The position numbers and the translations under genes were made by a program. Of a DNA stretch of 64,000 nt, positions 18,113 through 26,677 are shown one piece after another. The DNA lies in assembly GCA_029261355.1 (NCBI GenBank), contig JAJDBM010000070.1:62001-126000 (forward strand). Reading direction: 5' to 3'. Origin of the DNA: Nitrospirales bacterium. GTDB taxonomy: Bacteria > Nitrospirota > Nitrospiria > Nitrospirales > UBA8639. The notes under the pieces are model-generated. The model saw only the letters and a list, made by a program, of their open reading frames with translations, had not been told where the DNA came from and did no database searches. Each line of letters starts with the position of its first letter. The first letter of the stretch is position 1.

Positions 18113-19414
18113 ATGAGTAAGAGCGATCCTGGAATGACCGAGAGAGTGGTTACGGGGATTGTTCTTTTTCTTTTCATTGGGGCATTGCCATGGTCGTTGT
18201 TTCTTTTCGAAACAACGGCTGACTTGGTTGCCCAAGACACTCGTGCCATGTTGCGAATGTTCTGGTTTGCAGCATATATTCCAACATTGTTTCTTGTCCT
18301 CAGAAGGTGGAGGGATATCGGTTCCTGGATCTTTAGTATTCCGTTTTTTCTTCTTCTATTAGTGATTTTAGCGATTTCCTCGACAATGTGGTCAGGGGTG
18401 CCAGAAGTCACTTTTCGCCGAAGTATTGCTCTAATGCTCACTACTTTGTTTGGCTTGTATTTGGCTAAATGCTATGACAATGAAGAAGTCTTAGAGTTAC
18501 TTGTTTGGTGTTTAAGTTTCATCATGATACTCAATTGGATTTTTGCTCTGGGTGTGCCCAGCTGGGGAAGGATGATGTATGAGTCAGGAGAAGCTTGGAG
18601 AGGAGTTTTTATTCATAAGAATGTCATGGGTGAAACCATGCTCTTATACCTTATAGTTTTGACTCAATTTGAATATAAGACAATACGTGCACGAGCTTTC
18701 GTGTTTTTTGCAGGGATGCTTTCCTTGGGGTTATTGTTACTTTCAAAGTCCATGACTCCAGTTATTATAGCTGTTCTTCTTATCGTCGTACATTTTCTCT
18801 TGAATATACTTCGTAGTGATATTCGGTATGCGCGAATCTTTTTTGTTTTGTCTCTTTTATGGGTAAGCTTTGTAGGGATTTTGATATTAGTCAATATCGA
18901 TATGATTCTGAATTTTCTTGGAAGAGACTTATCCTTGACAGGTCGTGATGAGATATGGACGTTGCTTTTAGAGCAGATTCAAGAACATTACATGTTTGGA
19001 TATGGGTATAACGCATTTTGGGGGGAAGATGGTGGTGCCGCAACTCACGTGTGGAACCAGTTAGGTTGGAAAATGAAGTCCGCACATAACGGTTTTTTAG
19101 AATTGTGTTTAAGCCTTGGGTTTCTGGGGCTGGGATTGTTTATGATCCTATACATCAAGGTCATAGATGCATCTCTTTTCTATGCATACACAGGGAATTC
19201 ATGGCCTCTTCTGTTTTTAATTTTTTTTACCTTATTGAATATTACCGAGAGCCGTATATTGGAGCAAAACAATCTGTACTGGGTAATTTTTGTGGTTATT
19301 GCTGTGCAATTAAATCCCAGAAGAAGACGGATACATTCAATTCAAAGGCAAGAGTTGCCTTCAGTTAATTCACTATCAGGAGATGTCTTACCTGATGATT
19401 GTAAGGGGGCGTGA
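18113..19414 (+). CDS. O-antigen ligase/Wzy-type polysaccharide polymerase
   Basis: A 433-residue integral membrane protein with roughly ten hydrophobic segments. The large loop of the Wzy_C (O-antigen ligase/polymerase) family lies late in the protein: LSLTGRDEIWTLLLEQI, HYMFGYGYNAFWG, and KSAHNGFLELCLSLGFLG with the conserved His-Asn. These enzymes join lipid-linked repeat units in the periplasmic leaflet. With a Wzx-like flippase at 27847 and Wza/Wzz genes at 33682-36003, the locus has a full Wzx/Wzy assembly set. The C-terminus is cytoplasmic and basic. No strong ribosome binding site is visible before the ATG. Confidence 0.88.
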   Translation: MSKSDPGMTERVVTGIVLFLFIGALPWSLFLFETTADLVAQDTRAMLRMFWFAAYIPTLFLVLRRWRDIGSWIFSIPFFLLLLVILAISSTMWSGVPEVTFRRSIALMLTTLFGLYLAKCYDNEEVLELLVWCLSFIMILNWIFALGVPSWGRMMYESGEAWRGVFIHKNVMGETMLLYLIVLTQFEYKTIRARAFVFFAGMLSLGLLLLSKSMTPVIIAVLLIVVHFLLNILRSDIRYARIFFVLSLLWVSFVGILILVNIDMILNFLGRDLSLTGRDEIWTLLLEQIQEHYMFGYGYNAFWGEDGGAATHVWNQLGWKMKSAHNGFLELCLSLGFLGLGLFMILYIKVIDASLFYAYTGNSWPLLFLIFFTLLNITESRILEQNNLYWVIFVVIAVQLNPRRRRIHSIQRQELPSVNSLSGDVLPDDCKGA

Positions 19415-19779
19415 TGCATGTGAGCAATGATGATGGTGATTGAGTAAGTAAGTAGGTCCTTGAGTATTTATTCAAGGAGTATGAGGAATTTTCTTACTAT
19501 TTTATAATGGGAAGATCTTCTCGAGTACTTTCTCTTTTTTTACTTAATCACCAAATCCACATTTTCGAACAGGAATTGTTTTTTCCTGATTTAACCCATG
19601 CTGATTTTCCATTCGGAATAAAACTTGCTTGAATGATTGATGTTGATAATTTTTTTCCTGTTTTTGTTTGCATATTACTACGGTAGTGGCTGCGTAGTGA
19701 AGGGATTTTCATTCACTCCTCTGTGCTAACAAATCCTACATACTGATACTATTCTTCCAAGTACCAAAAGGAACTGTCA
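19415..19779. other. intergenic region upstream of the first beta-helix gene
   Basis: 365 AT-rich bases. The notable element is an inverted repeat ACTAC-G-GTAGT at 19677-19687, about 90 bases before the next start. Its reverse complement (ACTACCGTAGT) sits inside a longer inverted repeat at 22127-22139, ahead of the second beta-helix gene. No open frame of note. Confidence 0.5.
19677..19687. promoter_or_regulatory. inverted repeat ACTAC-G-GTAGT upstream of beta-helix gene 1
   Basis: Perfect 5-bp arms around one central base. The same element, on the other strand, is found ahead of the paralogous gene at 22315. A regulatory role is an inference from this shared placement. Confidence 0.35.
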
Positions 19780-21558
19780 ATGCTTAAGGTAGGTCAATTG
19801 GGACGACGTGACTTTATTAAAGGAACATGTCTTATAGCCGTAGGCATTGTAGAGTTTTTGAAAGTCGAGTTTTTTAGTGCATCGTGGCTTCGTCCGGCTT
19901 TTGGGGAAATTAAGCAGTCAACTTATTATGTCGATGCTATAAACGGAAACGATAAGAATACAGGTCTCAAGTCTTCGGAGTCTTGGAAGACGATGAAGAA
20001 AGTAAATGGTAGGGAGTTTAAGCCTGGCGATAGGATTCTCTTTAGACGTGGGCAGACATTTCGAGACGAGATACTTTCACCGCGAAGTCATGGAACAGCC
20101 ATTGCTCCGATTACTTTTGGTGCATATGGTGATGGAGCTCAGCCTCGAATCACCTATTCTGAGGTTTTATCGATCTTTAAGAAAGTGGGACCAAATCTGT
20201 GGGCAACGAAGGTTGCTAGGCTTCTTGAGCCAAAGAATGAGATCAGAATTGCTCGGGACCTAAGAGATCGAAGTATTCTCAGGGGTAGGAGAAATAACAT
20301 AAGTGCTGTAAAAAGAAAAGGGGATTTTTATTGTCATGTATCAACAAGTCAACTATTTATCCATAGTCTACGTGACCCTTCGAATGCCATCGAAATTTCC
20401 AAGATTTCATTGAATGGTGCAGTGGGGGCGATGCGAAAAGAATGGTTGAATTTTCAGGACCTTCATTTTGATTTATCAAATCGACGTTGTCTTCAAATCA
20501 TTGCTTCTCACCAAGTTGTGCGTCGCTGTACCCTTAGCAATGGAGCCGATGGGGGGTCACATACTTTTGGCAAGCATGTTGATGACTGTCGTATAGAAGA
20601 TACTGAAGTATTTGGATGTGGTGGCAATGGAATTTTAGTGAACGGAGGAAAAGTTACAAGAGACAAATGGACGATTCGAAATAATAATGTCCATGACAAT
20701 TGTTTGGATTTTATTGGTGGGCGTGAAGTGCCTCATAATTTTACGGCTGGGATCAAAGTCTTTTGTTTAGGTAGCGGTCGAGGCTTAGTCATTGAGGGAA
20801 ACCGTGTCTATCAAAATGGAAACGTTCATCAAAAAAACAAACTCCTTATAAAAGGCATTGGGATATGGGTTGATACATGGCCAAAAGGGGGTGCTTCAGT
20901 ACGGTTTAATCGAGTGTGGCAGAATGTGAACGCTGGAATAAAAGTTGAATTAACAGAGCAGCAAAAAGTTTATTGTAATGTTGTGTATGAAAATGGAGTA
21001 GGTCGACAATGGATTAATGGTTATGGTGGAAAGGCAGGGGTACTCCTCAGTCGCGGCGCCCATAACAACATGATTTGTCACAATACGATTTATAATAATG
21101 CTGGCCCACAGATTGCTCTACAAGGACCAAGATTTGAAAAGGGAAAGCCAAATGATAACTTCTCCAATGGGAATATAATTAAGAATAATATTGCCATATT
21201 CACACGAACTGATGATTCAGCCTTACAGGTACTCGGAGGCAAGGTTTCATATTTTAATATGAATGTGATAACAAAAAATTGTTTCGGCCCTCAGAAGAAA
21301 AATTTTATCTATTGGGGTGTTCTACCTACAGCCTATAATTCGTATGAAGAGTTTGAGAGGGTTTATGAACGAGACTCCCATCGCCAAACAACGCATTCCA
21401 TAAAACGTGATCCTCATTTGATGGCCCCTGAGGAGGGTGACTTTCACTTGAAGGATACATCTCCTGTCAAAAATATGGGAGATGTGATTCCCTTTGTAAC
21501 GCATGATTATGATGGGGATAAATTTGGCAATTATCCAAGTGTTGGTGCATTTCGATAA
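19780..21558 (+). CDS. Tat-exported right-handed parallel beta-helix protein
   Basis: A 592-residue exported protein. The start MLKVGQLGRRDFIKGT has a twin-arginine motif (Arg9-Arg10, RRDFIKG) followed by a hydrophobic stretch, so export as a folded protein through Tat is likely. The mature start STYYVDAINGNDKNTGLKS is typical of Pel-like beta-helix proteins. The body has many right-handed coil strands (RRCTLSNG, NNNVHDNCLDFIGG, GNRVYQNG, NTIYNNAGPQ), and the end FHLKDTSPVKNMGD closes the fold. Related proteins cleave, epimerise or bind uronates. No catalytic set is clear, so the role, perhaps modifying the EPS in the periplasm, is an inference. The gene at 22315 is a paralogue in the same order. 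Confidence 0.85.
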   Translation: MLKVGQLGRRDFIKGTCLIAVGIVEFLKVEFFSASWLRPAFGEIKQSTYYVDAINGNDKNTGLKSSESWKTMKKVNGREFKPGDRILFRRGQTFRDEILSPRSHGTAIAPITFGAYGDGAQPRITYSEVLSIFKKVGPNLWATKVARLLEPKNEIRIARDLRDRSILRGRRNNISAVKRKGDFYCHVSTSQLFIHSLRDPSNAIEISKISLNGAVGAMRKEWLNFQDLHFDLSNRRCLQIIASHQVVRRCTLSNGADGGSHTFGKHVDDCRIEDTEVFGCGGNGILVNGGKVTRDKWTIRNNNVHDNCLDFIGGREVPHNFTAGIKVFCLGSGRGLVIEGNRVYQNGNVHQKNKLLIKGIGIWVDTWPKGGASVRFNRVWQNVNAGIKVELTEQQKVYCNVVYENGVGRQWINGYGGKAGVLLSRGAHNNMICHNTIYNNAGPQIALQGPRFEKGKPNDNFSNGNIIKNNIAIFTRTDDSALQVLGGKVSYFNMNVITKNCFGPQKKNFIYWGVLPTAYNSYEEFERVYERDSHRQTTHSIKRDPHLMAPEEGDFHLKDTSPVKNMGDVIPFVTHDYDGDKFGNYPSVGAFR

Positions 21559-22126
21559 TTAAGAATGGGTATCGGGCCATTATTGTTGCGTGTAACAGTG
21601 TATCAAGGATTAAGGTCAGATAGGCGAAAGTTCTTGCCCTTCCCCCTTGATACGCATATCCAAGGATTGCAATATGAATCACTATCCGTGTACCCATAGC
21701 CGTATGGTATCTCCGTTGCTATTCAACGAAGACAAGCCTGATCACTTTACGTGATTCTGGTTATGTGATCATTGACTGGTTTTATACACTGAAAGCATTA
21801 GATCGGACCAATAAGGAGTTAGCGTGTAAATGCCGAATAGAAAAAATCCTCGGTGACTCTCTTTTCCTCTCTTTCCTGATGGAACAGTCAAGCTATTTTG
21901 GCGAGTTCCCACGTATTGTCATTGCAAAACAAATAGAACACATCTTTTCGATTCTTATTCATACTTGATGATTATTACTTGCCACCTATCTAGACGTAAT
22001 TATTTCCGTTTCTATGGAGTCTTAAGCTTTCCTTTTCTTTAGCTTGGAACGAAGCTTGCTAGTATCATTTCCTATGATCCAGATTCATTTTATACGGCTT
22101 TTATTCCAGCTTTTGTGTATGGGTAG

Positions 22127-22139
22127 CACTACCGTAGTG
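22127..22139. promoter_or_regulatory. inverted repeat CACTAC-C-GTAGTG upstream of beta-helix gene 2
   Basis: Perfect 6-bp arms with one central base, about 175 bases before the start at 22315. It contains the reverse complement of the 11-base element at 19677-19687. A one-mismatch version (ACCACGGTAGT) lies at 26644-26654 between convergent genes. Possible binding site for an EPS regulator; not tested. Confidence 0.35.
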
Positions 22140-22157
22140 TAGGAAGTTGAATACACT

Positions 22158-22245
22158 GCTGAGCCACGATAGTTCTTTCATTCATTCAATTTATCTTCTC
22201 CGCTGACCCACGATTGCCCTTTCACTCATTCAATTAATCCTCTGG
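22158..22245. repeat. imperfect tandem duplication, two 44-bp units
   Basis: Unit 1 is 22158-22201 and unit 2 is 22202-22245. Both begin GCTGAsCCACGAT and share TTCATTCA/TTCACTCA and TTCAATT cores. Counting by eye, 35 of 44 positions agree. It lies 70 bases ahead of the second beta-helix start. Confidence 0.75.
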
Positions 22246-22314
22246 TGCGTCTTCGTTTTCATATCGGCTTCGTAAGGCTTCTCGTTGTTCACATTATTAC
22301 TGGAGGATAGAGTC

Positions 22315-24111
22315 ATGGCTGAATTACAAAAATTAGGAAGACGTGGTTTTCTTAAGGGTACTTGCGCTGTTGCATCAAGTGTGTTGGTTCATTCTCAGAG
22401 TGGTGCCCTTGGTTTTTCTTTGCTTCAGCAAGCCTTTGGGCAATCGACTCAAGCAATTTTTTATGTCGATGCTATAAAGGGAGATGATAATAATCAGGGT
22501 AACGCACCTTCCGAGGCATGGAAAACTGTAACAAAAGTTAATTCTATGCGGTTTGAACCAGGTACCAAGATTCTTTTTAAGCGTGGCCAAACATTTAATT
22601 CCGGGCCACTTCTTCCGCAAGATAATGGGGAAGTTGGTCGACCGATTGTTTATGGGTCATATGGTAACGCTAAATTTCGTCCAGGAATCGTTCATTCTAA
22701 AATTATTCAAACATTCAGTAAGGTCGGTACGAATATATGGGTCGCAACACTCGATGGGATAGGAAATAATAATGAACCTCTTAAGATTGCTCGGGATAAA
22801 CGGTCACGAGGAATTCTGCGAGGACGACGACAGGAGCTGATTGCAGTCAAGCGTGAGGGCGATTTTTGGCACAATGTAAGTAAAAGGCTTTTCTATGTAT
22901 TCAGCATAGATGATCCGTCTGGAGTGATCGAAGTTCCACAAAGTTCTGCTTTGGTTCAATTACGTAGGAATTGGATTACTATTCAGACCTTACGATTTGA
23001 TCTCGCAAATGACTGGTGCATTGAAATTGGTGGATCTAATCTTGTCATTCGGAGGTGTACTGCAATGAATGCCTCGAATTCCGGTATGCAAACTCCTTCT
23101 GGCGATATATCGAATTGTCTCATTGACGAAAATGAAGTGTTCGGATGCGGCGGAAGTGGAATACAAGTAAACTCTACTCATACAAAGGACAATTTTACTA
23201 TTCAAAGAAATAAGGTCCACCATAATTGCCTGGATATTATCGATGGCAGGCATGATTCACTAAATTATACTGGAGGAATCAAAGTTCTTGTACGAGGATC
23301 GGGAGCGAACATGGTTATTCAAGATAATGATGTATGGGAAAATGGAAATATTGTGAAAAACCTTGAGGTAAATTCTAGGCAAATATTAAAAGGTGCTGGT
23401 ATTTATGTTGATACATGGACTCCTGGTGGAGCAATTGTGAGGTATAATCGAGTCTATGAGAATGTATTTGCCGGAATCATGTTGGAATTGACATCTGACT
23501 CAATAATTTTCGGAAATCTTGTCTATAGAAACGGGACGGGTGGTGATGCAATTGGAGCCGAAAATGGTACTGTTGGCATCAGTATAAACCGTGGGTCACA
23601 TAGAAATCGTGTGTTTCATAATACTGTCTACAATAACGAGGGTGCACAAATTTCAATTCATGGCCCTCTGAGTCGATTGGAGTTTTCGAATAATAATCAG
23701 GTTAAAAATAATATTCTGATACCGATTGGTCCTACGCAACTGGCATTACGAGTTTTTGGAGTAAAGAAGAGTGATTTTAATGGTAACGAAGTTAGTCATA
23801 ATTACTTTGGTGAAGAGCGACAGGGGTTTATTGAGTGGGGAAGCAGATTGACTGCTAGAGGGCCTCGAACTGCTCCATTAGATTTGCAATCTGAGTTTGA
23901 AATGAAATATACCTCAGATACTTCTTTTGGCGCTTCAGAAACTATTTTGACTTCTAATGCGAACTTTGTGAATGTTGCGAATGATGACTTTCACCTTCGT
24001 ACAGGTTCTTCTCTGGCTCATGCTGGAGATCCGAACATAGGAATCACTCATGATATTGATGGATTGGAATATGGCAGTCCTCCAAGCCTTGGTGCTCATC
24101 GCGCAAAATAA
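22315..24111 (+). CDS. Tat-exported right-handed parallel beta-helix protein, paralogue
   Basis: A 598-residue protein from the ATG at 22315, chosen because GGAGG stands about 8 bases upstream; the frame is open further 5'. It begins MAELQKLGRRGFLKGTC with twin arginines at 9-10, then a hydrophobic region. The mature protein opens AIFYVDAIKGDDNNQG and follows the same plan as the gene at 19780: RKWITIQTLRFDL-like strands, RNKVHHNCLDIIDGR, DVWENGN, NRVYENVFAGI and HNTVYNNEG, closing DDFHLRTGSSLAHAGD. Conserved landmarks run in the same order in both, so this is a tandem paralogue. A separate leader with repeats suggests independent control. Substrate or ligand is unknown; a role in EPS modification or cell-surface binding is inferred from context. 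Confidence 0.85.
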   Translation: MAELQKLGRRGFLKGTCAVASSVLVHSQSGALGFSLLQQAFGQSTQAIFYVDAIKGDDNNQGNAPSEAWKTVTKVNSMRFEPGTKILFKRGQTFNSGPLLPQDNGEVGRPIVYGSYGNAKFRPGIVHSKIIQTFSKVGTNIWVATLDGIGNNNEPLKIARDKRSRGILRGRRQELIAVKREGDFWHNVSKRLFYVFSIDDPSGVIEVPQSSALVQLRRNWITIQTLRFDLANDWCIEIGGSNLVIRRCTAMNASNSGMQTPSGDISNCLIDENEVFGCGGSGIQVNSTHTKDNFTIQRNKVHHNCLDIIDGRHDSLNYTGGIKVLVRGSGANMVIQDNDVWENGNIVKNLEVNSRQILKGAGIYVDTWTPGGAIVRYNRVYENVFAGIMLELTSDSIIFGNLVYRNGTGGDAIGAENGTVGISINRGSHRNRVFHNTVYNNEGAQISIHGPLSRLEFSNNNQVKNNILIPIGPTQLALRVFGVKKSDFNGNEVSHNYFGEERQGFIEWGSRLTARGPRTAPLDLQSEFEMKYTSDTSFGASETILTSNANFVNVANDDFHLRTGSSLAHAGDPNIGITHDIDGLEYGSPPSLGAHRAK

Positions 24112-24200
24112 AAAATTTGACCACTAAGGGTACTATTACCTGATATTGGGTAACCGAATTTTTACTACATGTAGGTTTTGTATAGATTTTATGGAAAGGC

Positions 24201-24233
24201 TGGAGGAGAGGGTCAATACAACCCTCTCCACCA
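24201..24233 (+). terminator. strong hairpin after the second beta-helix gene, possible terminator
   Basis: GGAGAGGGT (24205-24213) pairs with ACCCTCTCC (24221-24229) around a 7-base loop. After one A-A mismatch it extends with TGG/CCA. A T-run (24250-24255) follows only after 16 bases, so it is not a textbook intrinsic terminator. The rest of the 314-base gap 24112-24425 holds no gene. Confidence 0.5.
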
Positions 24234-24425
24234 GGTGCAGAATTCTATCTTTTTTGGGAATTCCCTTGATAATTCATTTAAGAGGAGGACCTCGAATCGA
24301 AGGGTAGATTGTTTGTTTCTCTACAAGTTCTAGCGAAATCAAGCAAGTATCACTCTTGAAAATTAAAACAGAAATCTCTTAATGCTTATCACAATTTTGA
24401 GTATTTATGTCGAAAGTGAGTAAGA

Positions 24426-25520
24426 ATGAAAGTATTGCTTATTGGTCCTATTGCCCATCCTGACCTACCATCTCCCGGTGGGTATGAGTCTGCGAATAGA
24501 CGTATCGTGGATGGATTACGCGAACGTGGTATCGACATTGAGGAGTTGCCATATAAGATTGAGGGAAGGCGACTCGGGAAAATTGGAAGCTATGTAAATG
24601 GAGTTCTCCATACATTAAAAATTCTTCTTCAACATAAGGGAAGGCGGTATGTTCTTGTGCATGTGACAAGTGTCCAAAAACATTTTTTATACTATGAATA
24701 TATTCTTCGTCAGCTCTGTAAGTGGTTTGGGTTTAAGTTTGTTTTTGATCTGAGAGCAGGTTCAGCTGAAATTCATTATCACAAAAGAGGGCAATTATAT
24801 AAAAAAACTTTTCAGAACCTTGTTCAAAATGCAGACCTACTTTTGATTGAAGGTAAAGAATATGAGGAATTCCTTTATTCCCTTGAAAGTCGTAAGCCTA
24901 AATATTTTCCAAATTTTATTCACTTGTCTCCTGAAAATGATAAAGCTTGGAAAAGAGAAAATCACGAAATTGGGATTTGTTATGTTGGTCGAGTTGTGAG
25001 GGAGAAAGGAATTGGGAGAGCTATTGAGGTAGTAGAAATGGTTAACCGGCTAGGTTTACCAGCAAGATTACATATCATAGGGACTGGATCAGAGGAATAT
25101 CTCTATGAGTTGAAAGAAACAGTGGTTAGTCTAGAATGTGAACATGTCGTTAAGTTCTATGGCAATCTACCTTTTCAGCGTATATATCAAATTTTAGCGA
25201 AAATGCACTTTTTTGTCTATATTAGCATGCATGAAGGCGAAGGACATTCTAATGCGTTAACTGAGGCGATGTCTTTTGGTGTGGTTCCTATTTGTAGTGA
25301 TAGAGGGTTTAGTCGTTCCGTGGTAAGTAATGCCGGTCGGGTCTTATCGGAAGCGGCAACGACTGAGGAGTATGCGAAAGCTCTAAGTGGTATTTGGAAT
25401 CGCAACGAATGGGACTGGCTTTCTGAACAATGTATTCAACGCGTTTCAGCTAATTACTCAGCCGAGCCAGTCTTGGAAAAGTTAATGACACATTACAATG
25501 AAGTCATGGGAATCGCATAG
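24426..25520 (+). CDS. GT4-family glycosyltransferase
   Basis: A 364-residue GT-B enzyme. It opens MKVLLIGPIAHPDLPSPGGY, the glycine-rich loop of GT4 acceptor domains, and has the FKFVFDLRAG acceptor-side strand. The donor domain has GICYVGRVVREKGIGRAIEV, RLHIIGTGSEEYL and the EX7E-type block EGHSNALTEAMSFG, which contacts the nucleotide sugar. It should act in the cytoplasm on the lipid-linked repeat unit. The stop at 25518-25520 lies one base before the next ATG, which points to an operon with the CapA gene. Donor and linkage cannot be predicted from sequence. Confidence 0.88.
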   Translation: MKVLLIGPIAHPDLPSPGGYESANRRIVDGLRERGIDIEELPYKIEGRRLGKIGSYVNGVLHTLKILLQHKGRRYVLVHVTSVQKHFLYYEYILRQLCKWFGFKFVFDLRAGSAEIHYHKRGQLYKKTFQNLVQNADLLLIEGKEYEEFLYSLESRKPKYFPNFIHLSPENDKAWKRENHEIGICYVGRVVREKGIGRAIEVVEMVNRLGLPARLHIIGTGSEEYLYELKETVVSLECEHVVKFYGNLPFQRIYQILAKMHFFVYISMHEGEGHSNALTEAMSFGVVPICSDRGFSRSVVSNAGRVLSEAATTEEYAKALSGIWNRNEWDWLSEQCIQRVSANYSAEPVLEKLMTHYNEVMGIA

Positions 25521-25521
25521 C

Positions 25522-26607
25522 ATGGCACTTGTTTTTTTGGGTGATATTACCTACCCATTTAAAGGGGCAATACGTCTTCATGAATGCGAGGTTTTCTTTC
25601 AAGACAAAGTCTCTATTGGGAATCTCGAAGGTGCCCTTGCTCCAACTGGATTAACGGTGAAAGATGAATACGCCTTTAGTTTGTACAATGATTCTTCGTT
25701 ACTGCAACTTGCGCAACAAATGAATTTAAAAGGCTTATCGTTAGCAAACAATCATACCGCTGATTTCATTGGTGGCACAGAGCGGACATTGAGGCTATTA
25801 GGTCAGCAAGAAAGCATTCAGTACTTTGGCCTTCAATCTCAATCTACCTGTGTGCTTCTAATTGATGGGATTACTTATGTGGTGTTGGGGGTTTGTTCTC
25901 CATTGACGGGAGCGGTAGGGGGTGGTGAAGTGCCGTTAGAGATGTTGGAGGGCCAAGCAAGCATAGGGAGGATTGAGGCTTTACGAAAAAAATTTCCAGA
26001 TGCAGTTATTGTGGTTTATGTTCATTGGGGATATGAATTGGCCCGCTTTCCACAACCTGCAGATAGGGAATGGGCGAAGAGGGTTATTCGAAGTGGTGGC
26101 AATGCTGTCATAGGGCACCATCCGCATGTTGTGCAAGGGGTGGAATATTTTGAAGGGGGAGTCATTGCCTATTCGTTAGGTAATTGGCTCTTATTTCAAG
26201 GGCAGTACCTCAATAAGCGACTGAGTTATCATCAGGATGCTGATACTGAAACTCAAATGGCTCTGGAGTTACATGTTGAGAAAGAGTCATTACGTGCCAT
26301 TGTTCACTTGTTTCAGTATAGTAAAGAACCTCATCGGATCAAGCATGTTAGTACTGAAGAATTGGACGTGTGTCAGATGATTAAAAAGTTGACGCCGTAC
26401 GTGGGATCATCAGATGACGAATACAAGAAATTCTTTTACTCACTGCGCGAGGGAATGGGGACTCCCAAAGGATACCCCACTTTATGGTCGTACAGTCATC
26501 TTGGAGGACTGAGTGTGAGAGTCAAGTACTTATTAATTAAAGTACGGAAAATACTTAGAAAAGGAGCCATTAAAGTTGGACTTCATCGGCCATACAATTG
26601 GGGGTAA
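25522..26607 (+). CDS. CapA/PgsA-type metallophosphoesterase-like protein
   Basis: A 361-residue member of the CapA family seen in capsule and poly-gamma-glutamate loci. Metal-binding landmarks of the calcineurin-like fold are present: LGDITYPF with the first Asp, SIGNLEGALAP, LSLANNHTADF with the Asn-His pair, VVYVHWGYEL, and AVIGHHPHVVQGVE followed by VIAYSLGNWL. There is no signal peptide, unlike many CapA proteins, so it may act in the cytoplasm. I prefer the ATG at 25522; another in-frame ATG at 25498 would overlap the preceding gene. Its exact role in polymer production is unknown even in studied systems. It is the last gene of the plus-strand EPS half. Confidence 0.85.
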   Translation: MALVFLGDITYPFKGAIRLHECEVFFQDKVSIGNLEGALAPTGLTVKDEYAFSLYNDSSLLQLAQQMNLKGLSLANNHTADFIGGTERTLRLLGQQESIQYFGLQSQSTCVLLIDGITYVVLGVCSPLTGAVGGGEVPLEMLEGQASIGRIEALRKKFPDAVIVVYVHWGYELARFPQPADREWAKRVIRSGGNAVIGHHPHVVQGVEYFEGGVIAYSLGNWLLFQGQYLNKRLSYHQDADTETQMALELHVEKESLRAIVHLFQYSKEPHRIKHVSTEELDVCQMIKKLTPYVGSSDDEYKKFFYSLREGMGTPKGYPTLWSYSHLGGLSVRVKYLLIKVRKILRKGAIKVGLHRPYNWG

Positions 26608-26677
26608 TCGTCTCTCTTTTTCTTTCATAGTTTTTGAAGATATACCACGGTAGTTTTTTTGAAGTTTCTTTGAGGCG

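Larger units (their letters stand above)
21559..22314. other. long intergenic region with repeats, no gene seen
   Basis: 756 bases between the two beta-helix paralogues. It contains the inverted repeat CACTAC-C-GTAGTG (22127-22139) and an imperfect tandem duplication of 44 bases (22158-22245). Short open frames in the left part lack any family signal. It most likely carries the separate promoter and leader of the second paralogue. Confidence 0.5.
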
